A stretch of 64,000 nucleotides of DNA, taken from assembly GCA_937925685.1 (NCBI GenBank), contig CALAMI010000011.1, forward strand, positions 62,001 through 126,000, in the 5' to 3' direction. Positions 16,591-25,750 of the stretch are shown here, in pieces. Under the pieces are notes generated by a model. The model ran no database searches, was not told the DNA's origin, and saw nothing but the letters and a program-made list of their open reading frames with translations. The stretch is from Candidatus Binatia bacterium. GTDB lineage: Bacteria > Desulfobacterota > Binatia > HRBIN30. The first letter of the stretch is position 1, and every line of letters starts with the position of its first letter. Position numbers and translations under genes: made by a program.

Positions 16591-17358
16591 ATGCGATATC
16601 GGCTCGTCGTGCAGTACGAGGGCACCGATTACGCCGGCTGGCAAGTGCAGGCGCGGGGGCGAACGGTGCAGGGGGAGCTTGAACGTGCCCTGGCAGCTCT
16701 AACCGGACAGAGGGTACGGGTGTTGGCTGCAGGGCGAACCGATGCAGGGGTGCATGCCTGGGGCCAAGTGGCGAGTTTTGCACTGGAGCGCGCTTGGTCA
16801 CCGCAGACGCTTGCGCGGGCCCTCAATGCTACGACTCCTGCCGATATCGTTGTTGTCAACGCCGATATCGTGCCGGACGACTTCCACCCCCGTCGCTGGG
16901 CGTTAAGTCGCACTTACACGTACCGTATATGGAACGACCGTGTGCCCAACCCGTTTTGGCGCCGCTACGCGTGGCACGTGGCACGTCCTCTCGACGTCCG
17001 GGCAATGGAGGAGGCTGCGGCCAGGGTATGTGGGCAGCACGATTTTTCCGCATTTCGCGCTGCCGGATGCGAGGCAGCGCACCCGGTGCGGTACGTGATG
17101 GAAAGCAGCCTGCGCCAGCAGGACAAGATGTTGATTTACCGCATCGAGGCCAATGGTTTTTTGCGACACATGGTGCGCAATTTGATGGGCACTTTCCTAG
17201 AGGTCGGGCTTGGGAAACGCTCAGCAGACGATATCAGCCGCGTCTTGGCTGCAGGGAAGCGAAATTTCGCTGGACCCACGGCGCCTGCCCATGGTCTTTG
17301 CCTCACTGCGGTGAGGTACCCGGAGCCGCTTCGGCGGCCCGGTGCGCCTGATGGCTAG
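16591..17358 (+). CDS. truA: tRNA pseudouridine(38-40) synthase TruA
   Basis: Isomerises uridines 38-40 in the anticodon arm of many tRNAs. 255 residues. The N-terminus RLVVQYEGTDYAGWQVQ and catalytic motif AAGRTDAGVHAWGQVASF with the nucleophile Asp near residue 52 are diagnostic, followed by FHPRRWALSRTYTYRIW, QHDFSAFRAAGC, and GFLRHMVRNLMG. The leuB-usg-truA order parallels leuB-asd-usg-truA of pseudomonads. In leucine operons, TruA has a historical link to attenuation, since hisT mutants of enteric bacteria lacking this modification derepress his and leu attenuators; whether that applies here is inference. Confidence 0.96.
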   Translation: MRYRLVVQYEGTDYAGWQVQARGRTVQGELERALAALTGQRVRVLAAGRTDAGVHAWGQVASFALERAWSPQTLARALNATTPADIVVVNADIVPDDFHPRRWALSRTYTYRIWNDRVPNPFWRRYAWHVARPLDVRAMEEAAARVCGQHDFSAFRAAGCEAAHPVRYVMESSLRQQDKMLIYRIEANGFLRHMVRNLMGTFLEVGLGKRSADDISRVLAAGKRNFAGPTAPAHGLCLTAVRYPEPLRRPGAPDG

Positions 17359-17544
17359 CGATCGCTCCCCAGGGGACTTCGAATGGAATAGCAAAGCTCT
17401 AGAGAGCGTGTGACCGGGTCATTCCTCCCATGCCACGCTCGTGGCGCTGCGCAGGGAGGAGGAGACTGAGGCCTCTCCCACGGCTTTCTGCAAGCTTCCA
17501 TGGGCGGGCGGCAAGTGGCAGGACGCGCTTCGGGCGCACTCCGC

Positions 17545-18387
17545 TTACAAGAGGTAAGCAAGGCCAAGACCGATACCCCACTCGGGGGATGCCAGCCGGC
17601 CCACCATTCCTGTGGGGCGGACAAGAAGGCGGTCGGAAAAGTGCAGGTCGACACCGGGCCAAACCGTGAGATCCACGTTGCGGAACCCGCCTTGGTGAAA
17701 AACGCGAATGACTGTTTCGCCCCGCAGGGTGTAAAAGTCGTTTCCTTTGATGAACAGGGTCCAACTGTTGTTGAAGACGTCGGGCACGTCGCCGGTGAAC
17801 ATGGCATATCCTACCTGACCACCCAGCCCGATCCGCTTCCAAGTCAGCCGCCCACCGATGAAGGGGTTGAAGCCCATTTCGTCGGTGCCGAACTCTTTGG
17901 ACTTCGAGCCTGAGGGGACGGACAGTTGTAAGCCCGCGGTCCAGCGGACGAACTCGCCTAAAGGCTGAGTGAATTTTCCGTAGAGTTGCACATCGCCCAT
18001 GTCCTCTTTGGTCTCTTTTTCACCAGCTACCGTGCGACTTTCGATGTAGCCGGGCAGTAAAAACCCGATCTCGGCGTTGTTGGAGAGACCGTAAGAGCCC
18101 AGCAACTGCAGCACGCCGCCATTGGTGCCGATTTGCTCTCGCGAAATTTGCGGTGGTTTTGGAATGCGAAAGCCGATCAAGTTGATTCGTGCTCCCTCGA
18201 GGTCTTGAACCCTGATCCCTTGGACTTCGAAACGGAAACGTCCTTTGTCCACCGTTACGGGGTCTACGATGAAGCTGCGGAACGACCTCTCTTTGCCGCT
18301 GAGTTCCACGGCGCCGGCTTGAAGGCTGACGCCAGCGACCGCCACGATCACCCCGATCCCGACCCACCGCCGAACTGCATCACCCAT
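17545..18387 (-). CDS. Outer-membrane beta-barrel transporter-like protein
   Basis: A 280-residue exported protein. The ATG at 18387 is preceded by GGAGGGG and gives a Sec signal, VGIGVIVAVAGVSLQAGAVE. The mature part consists of alternating hydrophobic strands such as LQLLGSYGLSNNAEIGFLLPG, QLYGKFTQPLGEF, TAGLQLSVPSGS and GIGLGLAYLL. This resembles the 'putative MetA-pathway of phenol degradation'/transporter barrel family. Such proteins are proposed outer-membrane channels; substrate unknown. It ends with a hydrophobic final strand. Own promoter predicted upstream; convergent with truA. Confidence 0.75.
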   Translation of the reverse strand: MGDAVRRWVGIGVIVAVAGVSLQAGAVELSGKERSFRSFIVDPVTVDKGRFRFEVQGIRVQDLEGARINLIGFRIPKPPQISREQIGTNGGVLQLLGSYGLSNNAEIGFLLPGYIESRTVAGEKETKEDMGDVQLYGKFTQPLGEFVRWTAGLQLSVPSGSKSKEFGTDEMGFNPFIGGRLTWKRIGLGGQVGYAMFTGDVPDVFNNSWTLFIKGNDFYTLRGETVIRVFHQGGFRNVDLTVWPGVDLHFSDRLLVRPTGMVGRLASPEWGIGLGLAYLL

Positions 18388-18943
18388 CGCTACCCCTCCT
18401 TGAACGCCTGGCCAATGCCGGCCCGAAGAGCACAGCGCCTCTCGGGTCGTACGGCCGATAAATTTTGTGGCGGATGCTATTCTGTTGCGCGCGAAGTTGT
18501 CAAGCATTACGGCCGAAGAACAGCTGGGCTTCTTTGGCACGTCGACTGGCCTCGAGCACGGATGGGCGCCGGCTGCAAGCAGTCCTTGGGAAGTCTGCGA
18601 ATCCACGCTGTCGAAGAAGAGCCTGGGCGTGGGTGCAGGGGCGTTCCTCGCTTGTGCAAGAGACGGAGCGTCCGTTCGGCGCTTGCATGGCAGAATCTCT
18701 GGTTGGCTCCTCGGCAAGCGAGGGTGGGGGCTCTGCCCAGTGCGGTGGTCGCTTACGGTGCGGTATCGCCATGAGGTTCGAAGATGTTCCGGCACCGGCA
18801 GTCGTTGGGCGCTACGCAGCGGTTGGGGGCACCGAGCATTGCAGCGTACCGCTTGCAAGCGAAAACGATTCTAGCTTTCTCGAGATTCCGGTGAGTGGTT
18901 TCTGCGTTGCCAACGCCAGGACCGTGTACCTGGGAAAAAGCGG
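18388..18943. other. Intergenic region between recN and the barrel gene
   Basis: About 555 bases. The left part holds a promoter candidate for the barrel gene on the minus strand. The remainder has overlapping frames on the plus strand (one from about 18467) with no recognisable product and no ribosome site. I see no repeats or RNA gene. Confidence 0.5.
18474..18503 (-). promoter_or_regulatory. Candidate sigma-70 promoter of the barrel gene
   Basis: On the minus strand TTGACA (18503-18498) is followed after 18 bases by TAGCAT (18479-18474). It lies about 90 bases upstream of the ATG. The -35 is perfect and the -10 moderate. Confidence 0.5.
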
Positions 18944-20641
18944 TCAGGAGGGCTTCACGCTCGCGAGCATTTGGCGAACGTAGTTTTCTGACTCCGCAAG
19001 GGTACTGCCAAGCATGCGCGCAAGCTCGCGGATGCGCTCCTCCCCGGTGACGCTATGAGCGGTGGTAAAGGTTCTCCCCCCGCGCACGGACTTGTCGATC
19101 GCCACGTGGTGGTCGGCAAAGACAGCGATTTGGGGTAGGTGAGTGATGCACAAAACTTGTTGCTGCCGAGCCAAGTCGTGTAGTCGCTTGCCTACGGCTG
19201 TAGCCGTGGTTCCACCGATTCCGGCATCGACCTCGTCGAAAATCCACAGGGCAGCGTTGTGCGGTGTGCCGCCTAGCACTTTGAGGGCTAGCATGAGTCG
19301 CGAAAGCTCGCCTCCGGAAGCCACGCGCGCCAAGGGGCGCGTGGCCTCGCCTGGGTTCGCCGAAAAGTAAAACTCTACCTCATCAGCTCCCTGGGGGCCG
19401 ATCCCGGGTAAGCCCGAAGCCACACTCTCCGGGGTGGGACGTGCAGCGGCAGCAGCCTGCACGAGAAACCGCACCTGAAACGATGCCTTTTGCATTCCGA
19501 GTGCCTGCAACTCTCTGCCGATCTTCGTTTCCAAATGCCGGGCCGCTTTTTTTCGTGCTTGCGAGAGTTCCACAGCGAGTTGCCAGGCTTGCTCGGCCTT
19601 GCGCAGAGCCTCTTGGGTGCATCGTTCTACTTCGAGCTCACTTCGCTGCAAATGGGTGACCTCTGTCTCCAGTTGTTCCAGGGTGGCTGCCAAGTCATCG
19701 GCCTCGCAGTTGTACTTGCGTTTGAGACGGGAAAGGAGAGCCAGCCGGTCCTCGACTTGCGCGTAGCGTTCCGGGTCGAACTCCAGCCGGTGCAGATAGC
19801 GGCGTAACTGAAAGGCAATCTCGCGCAGGAGGGTATTTGCTTGCGATGCGAGGGTTGACCACTCCGCCGCTACCGGGTCGATGCGGCTTGCTTCCTCCAG
19901 AGCGTGGACGATCCGGCCAATGATCTCCAAAACTGGCTGCTCTCCGGAGTCCAGGGCAGCTTCAGTTTCGCCACACAGGCGCTGCAACCTTTCGATGTGG
20001 CGGAGTTTTTCCCGTTCGGCCCGTAGACGCGCTTCCTCTCCTACCGTAACTGCCGCTTGGCGAAGCTCGCTGACTTGGAATTCGAGGAGTTCGAGCCGCT
20101 CGCTGCGAGCCGCCAGCGCCGCTTGTGCGCGCGCTGCTTGTTGAGCGGCTTCCCGCCACGCTGCATAAGCACTCGCCATTTTCTCGCGCAGCGGCTGCAG
20201 CTCGCCGAAGGTGTCGAGAATCTCCAGATGGGTCTCGTTGCGCAACAACGATGTTTGCTCGTGTTGGCCGTAAATGCGTACCAGCTCTTGCCCGAATTCC
20301 TGCAGTTGCGCGGCAGATAGAGAAACCCCGTTCACCCACGTGCGACTGCGCCCACTGCGGTAAATTACCCGGCGCACAATCACTTCCCCAGAAGGTGGCA
20401 CGCCATGGGATTCCAAGAGCGAGCGAGGCAAATCCTCGAACAAGCCTTCGATCCAAGCCTCATCGGCGTCGGTGCGAATCAGCTCTGGTGTGGCTTTGGC
20501 TCCGCAAAGCGCGGCCAAAGCGCGGGTCACAATGCTTTTGCCAGCACCGGTTTCGCCCGTGAGCACGTTGAGGCCTGGAGCGAGCTCCAGGTCAAGTTCG
20601 TCCACGACCGCCAATTGCCGAATGCTGAAGGACCGCAGCAT
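18944..20641 (-). CDS. recN: DNA repair protein RecN
   Basis: An SMC-like ATPase acting in recombinational repair of double-strand breaks. 565 residues from the ATG at 20641, which gives the standard MLRSFSIRQLAVVDELDLEL opening. Walker A is LTGETGAGKSIV near residue 33, the long central part is coiled coil (residues about 150-350), and the C-terminal ABC signature RVASGGELSRLMLALK with Walker B ALWIFDEVDAGIGG and the ITHLPQIAVFADHH segment completes the head. Longer in-frame starts overlap the end of nadK and are rejected. The nadK-recN pairing is widespread in bacteria. Confidence 0.97.
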   Translation of the reverse strand: MLRSFSIRQLAVVDELDLELAPGLNVLTGETGAGKSIVTRALAALCGAKATPELIRTDADEAWIEGLFEDLPRSLLESHGVPPSGEVIVRRVIYRSGRSRTWVNGVSLSAAQLQEFGQELVRIYGQHEQTSLLRNETHLEILDTFGELQPLREKMASAYAAWREAAQQAARAQAALAARSERLELLEFQVSELRQAAVTVGEEARLRAEREKLRHIERLQRLCGETEAALDSGEQPVLEIIGRIVHALEEASRIDPVAAEWSTLASQANTLLREIAFQLRRYLHRLEFDPERYAQVEDRLALLSRLKRKYNCEADDLAATLEQLETEVTHLQRSELEVERCTQEALRKAEQAWQLAVELSQARKKAARHLETKIGRELQALGMQKASFQVRFLVQAAAAARPTPESVASGLPGIGPQGADEVEFYFSANPGEATRPLARVASGGELSRLMLALKVLGGTPHNAALWIFDEVDAGIGGTTATAVGKRLHDLARQQQVLCITHLPQIAVFADHHVAIDKSVRGGRTFTTAHSVTGEERIRELARMLGSTLAESENYVRQMLASVKPS

Positions 20642-20666
20642 GGAAGTCCGAAATCCGACACCGGGC

Positions 20667-21521
20667 TTAACGTTCACCCCAACGGAGTTTGCTCCGTAGG
20701 ACGTCAAAGTAGCTCCGCTGGGGAGATTGCACGAGAGGTGCGCGCACGGGGGCCTTACGAATTTCCACCTTATCCCCGGGCAGCAGGGGAAACGCTTCTT
20801 GCCCGTCGATGGTCAGCACCACGTCTTCCCCCGGGGTTTCCACGGCAACCGTCACCACCGCAGTGTCCGGTAACACAATGGGTCGATTGGTGAGGGTGTG
20901 GGGGCAAATGGGGCTGAGAACAAGCACCTCGACTGCCGGGTGCACGATAGGGCCTCCTGCTGAAAGAGAATAGGCAGTTGAACCAGTAGGCGTAGTGACA
21001 ATAAGGCCGTCTGCCTTGTACACGCACAACTCTTGATCGTCGACCAAGGTGCGTAAGTCGATCATCCGCGCTAGCACGCCTTTGTTGATCACGGCGTCAT
21101 TCAAGGCAAGCCGCTCGGCCTGAATGTGCTGTTTGCGAAACCAGCGCACGGCCAGCATCATGCGGCGGTCGACCACCATTTTTCCGCGGAGGATTGCTTC
21201 CATGAAGGAAAAGAGTTCGTCGACCGTGGTTGCCGTTAAAAAGCCCAGACCACCCAGGTTGACCCCGAGGATCGGAACTTCCCGTTCTTGGAGAAGCCGA
21301 GCAACGCTCAGGATCGAGCCGTCACCCCCGAGAACCACGATCAAGTCGACCTTCTGGGGCAAGATTTCACGTGCCACGCTGGCTACACCGCGGATCTCAC
21401 CAGCGAGCGCTGCCTCGACAATGACGGTTTGCTGGCGGTCTTGCAGCCAGTCGCTCAAGGTCTGCGCCACTTGTACAGCAAGGGGCTGGCCACGCTTGGC
21501 GACAATTCCGATGGCATTCAT
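20667..21521 (-). CDS. nadK: NAD kinase
   Basis: Phosphorylates NAD to NADP with ATP or polyphosphate. 284 residues. Diagnostic motifs are VVLGGDGSILSVAR with the GGDG nucleotide site, LGVNLGGLGFLT, ALNDAVINKG with the NE/D motif, and ADGLIVTTPTGSTAYSLSAGGPIV. The C-terminal beta-rich NAD site follows. The start at the ATG at 21521 gives MNAIGIVAKRG. recN begins 25 bases downstream; the gene is divergent from the glycoamylase-like gene, with about 140 bases between the two starts. Confidence 0.97.
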   Translation of the reverse strand: MNAIGIVAKRGQPLAVQVAQTLSDWLQDRQQTVIVEAALAGEIRGVASVAREILPQKVDLIVVLGGDGSILSVARLLQEREVPILGVNLGGLGFLTATTVDELFSFMEAILRGKMVVDRRMMLAVRWFRKQHIQAERLALNDAVINKGVLARMIDLRTLVDDQELCVYKADGLIVTTPTGSTAYSLSAGGPIVHPAVEVLVLSPICPHTLTNRPIVLPDTAVVTVAVETPGEDVVLTIDGQEAFPLLPGDKVEIRKAPVRAPLVQSPQRSYFDVLRSKLRWGER

Positions 21522-21661
21522 GATGGCAAGCTACCATAGCACGGCGGCGCGCGGCTACGTCGGTTGTCCAGAATGCTTGCGCACGGAGGCGGTGTTGCTA
21601 CCAAGGCGGAGACGATTGGTTGACCACGGCGAGGCGGCTGAGGGTGGTGGCTCGAAAGCGG

Positions 21662-23281
21662 ATGGGGCAAGCACAACGGTACGTGCGGAGAAGTCTCCTA
21701 CTTGCCGCCGCAGTGGTGCTCGCCTTGGCGGCATTTCGTGCCGGGTTCGCACCCCTTGCCCCGGGAAGCCCGTCCCACCAGAGCGCTCGCTCCTCGCTCG
21801 ATGAGTGTCCCTTGGGAGAGTTGCACACCGATTTCATGGGTTCTGGGGTGCGTGAGTCGGTGCGCGCCCCGCGAAAGGAGGCGTGGGAGAAGCAATTTCC
21901 AAATCCCGAGGCGTTACGGGAAGCTTTGCGGGCCCGCCTAGAGGGCTGGCCCGAGCGCCCGCCGGCTGCCATGCCAGACCTGCCCGAAGATCCTCAGGCG
22001 TTTTTGCGACAGGTTGCCCGCGATACCTGGAAGGGGTTGCGCTCGCTGCGAGATCGGGAGCACGGCTTGCCGATCGACCACGTTCGCTGGCTCGGCGCGA
22101 CGTTCTCGCCCGCACAGGCCAAAATTGGCGATTACACGAGCAGCTCGAACTTGGGACTGTTTCTCCTTGCCGTCGTTGCTGCTCGTGACCTCGGCTTGGA
22201 AACGCACGACAGCGCTTTAGCTCTGGTCCGTGCAGTTTTGCACACCTTGGGGCGACTCGAGCAGTACCGTGGCTTCTTTTTTAACTACTACGATACCACC
22301 TCGCTGGAACGCACCAGTCATCTAATCTCCTTCGTGGACTCGTCCTGGCTCACCGCTGGGCTGGTCGTGGTGCGCAACGCATTGCCGGAGACGGCTCCGG
22401 TGGTGGCGCACTTCTTGGAGAGAGAACACTATGGCTTGTTTTATGACCCGGCCCGTGGCCAAATGCGCCACGGTTACTACGTCGAACCCGGGGTGTTCTC
22501 GCCCTTCCACTACGGCATGTTATTCACCGAAGCGCGGGTGGGCAGTTTGCTTGCAATCGGAAAGGGGGACGTGCCGCGAGCGCACTGGTACGGCATGGTG
22601 CGCACGTATCCACCGGGCTGCCGTTGGCAGCGCCAACAACCACAGTCCGCTTCGGTGCAGGAGCAAAACGGTTTTACCGTCTACCGCGGTTACTACCACT
22701 GGCGCGGAGTGTATTACGTTCCCTCGTGGGGCGGCAGTATGTTCGAGGCGCTCATGCCACTCCTGGTGTTGGACGAGTTGCGTCATGCCCCGCACGGCTG
22801 GGGTGCGAATGCCGTTGCCCACGCTGTTGTGCAGCGACGGTACGCGCGCGAAGTTTTGGCGCAGGACGTTTGGGGCCAGTCTCCTAGTATGAACCCACAC
22901 GAAATCGAATATCGTGAGTTCGGTGTGCCTCCCTTGGGAGCCCGGGGGTACCCGAGCGGAGCGGTGAGCCCACATGCAGCCGCGCTTGCACTGTTGGTGA
23001 CGCCGACGGAGGCGGTTGCCAATTTGCAGGAACTGGCCCGCCGGTATCCGGTTTACGCGGACTTCGGTTTCTTCGATGCAGTCGATCCGCAAACTGGCGT
23101 CGTCGCGCGAGGCTACTTGAACTTGGACCAAAGCATGATCCTCGTCGCCATCGCCAATCACCTGCTGCCAGGTGGGGTGCGCAAGTACTTTGAAAGCGAC
23201 CCTTGGATGCAGCCCGCAATAGCGTTGGTTGCCGAGGAAAATCTTTTTGCGTCTCTTGACCTGAAGACGCCTGGCCAGTAA
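21662..23281 (+). CDS. Exported glycoamylase-like protein (GH144/PF10091-like)
   Basis: A protein of 539 residues with a signal anchor RSLLLAAAVVLALAAFRAG. From about residue 130 it matches the glycoamylase-like domain found in cyclic beta-1,2-glucan synthases (NdvB) and GH144 endo-beta-1,2-glucanases: SSNLGLFLLAVVAARDLGL, GFFFNYYDTTSLE, the helical pair FVDSSWLTAGLVVVRNAL, SWGGSMFEALMPLLVLDE and YREFGVPPLGARGYP then VSPHAAALALLV. The fold is an (alpha/alpha)6 barrel. Start is uncertain; TTG at 21620 is possible. The likely role is periplasmic glucan hydrolysis or trimming. Its stop codon lies inside the operator palindrome of the next gene. Confidence 0.75.
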   Translation: MGQAQRYVRRSLLLAAAVVLALAAFRAGFAPLAPGSPSHQSARSSLDECPLGELHTDFMGSGVRESVRAPRKEAWEKQFPNPEALREALRARLEGWPERPPAAMPDLPEDPQAFLRQVARDTWKGLRSLRDREHGLPIDHVRWLGATFSPAQAKIGDYTSSSNLGLFLLAVVAARDLGLETHDSALALVRAVLHTLGRLEQYRGFFFNYYDTTSLERTSHLISFVDSSWLTAGLVVVRNALPETAPVVAHFLEREHYGLFYDPARGQMRHGYYVEPGVFSPFHYGMLFTEARVGSLLAIGKGDVPRAHWYGMVRTYPPGCRWQRQQPQSASVQEQNGFTVYRGYYHWRGVYYVPSWGGSMFEALMPLLVLDELRHAPHGWGANAVAHAVVQRRYAREVLAQDVWGQSPSMNPHEIEYREFGVPPLGARGYPSGAVSPHAAALALLVTPTEAVANLQELARRYPVYADFGFFDAVDPQTGVVARGYLNLDQSMILVAIANHLLPGGVRKYFESDPWMQPAIALVAEENLFASLDLKTPGQ

Positions 23282-23300
23282 GTGAACGTTCGTTCACTTA
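23279..23300. promoter_or_regulatory. TetR-type operator palindrome
   Basis: Arms TAAGTGAACG and CGTTCACTTA are perfect inverted repeats separated by TT. The GAACG-CGTTC core is typical of sites bound by TetR/AcrR-family repressors. It lies between the end of the glycoamylase-like gene and the ribosome site of the nitronate monooxygenase gene. No TetR gene is in the window. Confidence 0.65.
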
Positions 23301-23316
23301 GGAAGGAGTGCGGGCT

Positions 23317-24453
23317 ATGCATACGCCGATCTGCGACCAGCTTGGGATCGAACTGCCGATCTTTGCGTTCAGCCACTGCCGAGACGTGGTTGTCGAGGTA
23401 AGCAAGGCTGGGGGCTTTGGCGTACTCGGCGCTGTCGGGTTTACCCCGGAGCAGCTCGAGGTAGAATTGCAGTGGATCGACCAGCACGTAGGCGATCACC
23501 CTTACGGAGTCGACATCGTGATCCCGGGTAAGTACGAGGGCATGGGAGAGCTCGATCCGGTCAAACTGGAAGAGCAACTTCGTGCCATGATTCCTCGGGA
23601 GCACATTGCTTTTGCCGAGAAGATTTTGGAAGAACATGGGGTTCCGAAGCTCCCCCCGGGTGAGCGCCCAGTGGGGCAGTTGTTAGGCTGGACGGCGGCG
23701 ACGGCTACACCGCAAGTCGAGGTGGCGCTGCAACACAAAAAAGTTCGTTTGATTGCGAATGCCCTGGGCACTCCGCCAAAGGACGTCATCGAGGAAATTC
23801 ACTCGGCGGGGCGCTACGTGGCGGCTCTGTGTGGTTCGGCCCGGCATGCGCTATCGCACAAAGAGGCGGGCGTAGACATTATTGTCGCTCAAGGAACTGA
23901 AGGTGGCGGCCACACGGGAGAAATCGGTAGCATCGTCTTGTGGCCCGAGGTGATCGATGCCGTGGCTCCATTGCCGGTCTTGGCGGCCGGGGGCATTGGC
24001 ACTGGTCGGCAGATCGCTGCTGCGCTTGCCATGGGGGCACAGGGAGTATGGACCGGTTCTTTGTGGCTGGTCGTGCGCGAGGCCGATGTTCCGCCAGCGC
24101 AAATGGAAAGTTACTTGCAAGCGACAAGCCGCGACACAGTACGCTCGCGATCCTTTACCGGCAAGCCCTGCCGGATGTTACGGAATGCTTGGACCGATGC
24201 TTGGGAACGCCCGGATGCGCCTAAGCCTCTAGGGATGCCCTTGCAGTTCATGGTGACTGCCGATGCAGTGGCCCGTGGGCATCGTTATGCGGAAAAGGCG
24301 AAGGACGTGATGTTCAATCCAGTAGGTCAGATCGTGGGGCGGCTGAATTCGGTACGTAGCGTCAAAGAGGTCATGTACGACCTCGTTCAGGAGTACCTCG
24401 AAGCCGTGGAGCGGCTGCAGAAACTTACACCGGCAGAAAGTCAAGCAGCCTGA
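23317..24453 (+). CDS. Nitronate monooxygenase family protein (2-nitropropane dioxygenase-like)
   Basis: An FMN-dependent TIM-barrel oxidoreductase of 378 residues. MHTPICDQLGIELPIFAFS opens the barrel; SKAGGFGVLGA, GVDIIVAQGTEGGGHTGE, LPVLAAGGIGTGRQIAAALAMGAQGVWTGS and the phosphate-binding glycine loops match the nitronate monooxygenase/enoyl reductase FabK family. The ATG has AGGAG upstream; a GTG three codons earlier is possible. Real substrate is open; related genes are often near fatty-acid or aromatic catabolism. Regulation by a TetR-type repressor is suggested by the palindrome immediately upstream. An insertion of about 60 residues after GKYEGMGEL is seen in related deltaproteobacterial forms. 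Confidence 0.88.
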   Translation: MHTPICDQLGIELPIFAFSHCRDVVVEVSKAGGFGVLGAVGFTPEQLEVELQWIDQHVGDHPYGVDIVIPGKYEGMGELDPVKLEEQLRAMIPREHIAFAEKILEEHGVPKLPPGERPVGQLLGWTAATATPQVEVALQHKKVRLIANALGTPPKDVIEEIHSAGRYVAALCGSARHALSHKEAGVDIIVAQGTEGGGHTGEIGSIVLWPEVIDAVAPLPVLAAGGIGTGRQIAAALAMGAQGVWTGSLWLVVREADVPPAQMESYLQATSRDTVRSRSFTGKPCRMLRNAWTDAWERPDAPKPLGMPLQFMVTADAVARGHRYAEKAKDVMFNPVGQIVGRLNSVRSVKEVMYDLVQEYLEAVERLQKLTPAESQAA

Positions 24454-24601
24454 ACCGCTGGCACTCACGGACAAAGTCCGGCCGCCCGCGGTGCAAGGCG
24501 CTGTTGCCCATGGGCTCGGGGTCGCTCTGACGGAGCTGAAGAGGTGCCCCCTACTTGCTGCGCGCACGGTGCCCGCGTAGAGGTGCGGCTGGGTTGGAGG
24601 C

Positions 24602-25750
24602 ATGGCCAGTGTTACGTTGAAGCGCGTCTCCAAGGTGTTTCCTGGGACTGGGGTTGCCCTGGCCGACATTGACCTCGAAGTCGGCGACGGGGAACTGCTT
24701 GTCGTTGTAGGTCCGTCTGGTTGTGGGAAGTCCACGCTGTTGCGTGTGGTGGCTGGTTTGGAAGAAACCACCAGTGGCGAAGTGTGGATTGGCTCTACGC
24801 GGGTCAACGACTTGCCGCCCCAACGGCGCAATGTGGCCATGGTGTTCCAGGACTATGCTCTGTATCCGTTTTTGACCGTCGAGGAAAACTTGGCTTTCCC
24901 GTTGCGCATGCGGCGCCTGTCGCGCGCTGAGCAACGCGCCCGCATCGAGAGCGTGGCCAAGATGCTCGAGATCGATTCGCTTCTGCGTCGTTACCCAGGG
25001 GAGCTTTCCGGTGGTCAACGACAGCGCGTGGCCATGGGCCGAGCTTTGGTGCGCGAGCCGACGGTGTCGTTGCTCGACGAGCCCCTCTCGAACCTCGATG
25101 CCAAACTGCGCGTCAGTGTCCGTGCGGAAATTGCGGCCATTCAAGAGCGCACGCGGACAACGATGATTTACGTCACCCATGATCAAACCGAGGCGATGAC
25201 CCTGGGGCACCGCGTGGCCGTTCTCGACCGCGGCCGTTTGCAACAAGTGGCTCCGCCGCGCGTCTTGTACGACGAACCTGCCAATGCCTTTGTCGCTGGC
25301 TTCATCGGCAATCCACCGATGAATTTATTCCCCGCTACTCTTTCCTCGCAAAATGGCCAGCTTTTTGTCACAACAGGAGAAGTACGCTTTGCTATCGCCC
25401 TCGCCCGTGTGCCCCGCCCGGTGCTGACGACGGGCCAAGAAGGGATACTGGCCGGTGTACGGCCCGAGGCGATTGAGTGCGACGCCCAAGGCGGGGAAGG
25501 CTGGCAGCCGGCGGAGTTGGATCACGTCGAGCAGCTGGGTCACGAAACCTTGTTGTATGTCCACCTTTGTCATGCAGAATCCACCCGCTGGGTGGCTCGC
25601 TTGGCGGGGATGTGGCGGTTCAAGAAGGGAGATCGCATTTTCGTGCGTGTTGCCCCCGAGCGATGGTACGTGTTTCAAGAGGGGTCGGCGCCAAGCAAAC
25701 CGGCTCAGCCAGAGCGCGAGCGTTCCCAAAGCTCCAGTACGGTGAAGTAG
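24602..25750 (+). CDS. ABC transporter ATP-binding protein, MalK/UgpC type
   Basis: A 382-residue ABC ATPase with a C-terminal TOBE regulatory domain. Walker A VGPSGCGKSTLLR near residue 39, Q-loop VFQDYALYPFLTV, signature LSGGQRQRVAMGRAL, Walker B TVSLLDEPLSNLD and H-loop YVTHDQTEAMTLGH are intact. GFIGNPPMNLFPA and GVRPEAIE mark the TOBE part of the sugar-importer (CUT1) class. No permease or solute-binding gene is adjacent, so its partners must be encoded elsewhere, or it energises several importers as MsmK does. Its 3' end overlaps the convergent phosphatase gene by 46 bases. Confidence 0.95.
   Translation: MASVTLKRVSKVFPGTGVALADIDLEVGDGELLVVVGPSGCGKSTLLRVVAGLEETTSGEVWIGSTRVNDLPPQRRNVAMVFQDYALYPFLTVEENLAFPLRMRRLSRAEQRARIESVAKMLEIDSLLRRYPGELSGGQRQRVAMGRALVREPTVSLLDEPLSNLDAKLRVSVRAEIAAIQERTRTTMIYVTHDQTEAMTLGHRVAVLDRGRLQQVAPPRVLYDEPANAFVAGFIGNPPMNLFPATLSSQNGQLFVTTGEVRFAIALARVPRPVLTTGQEGILAGVRPEAIECDAQGGEGWQPAELDHVEQLGHETLLYVHLCHAESTRWVARLAGMWRFKKGDRIFVRVAPERWYVFQEGSAPSKPAQPERERSQSSSTVK

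Noticed and set aside
18388-18858. N-terminal extension of the barrel gene frame
   Set aside because: A signal peptide and a ribosome site place the start at 18387; the extension is low-complexity.
18465-18983. Two overlapping plus-strand frames before recN
   Set aside because: They run in different frames through the same DNA and lack ribosome sites; one overlaps the end of recN.
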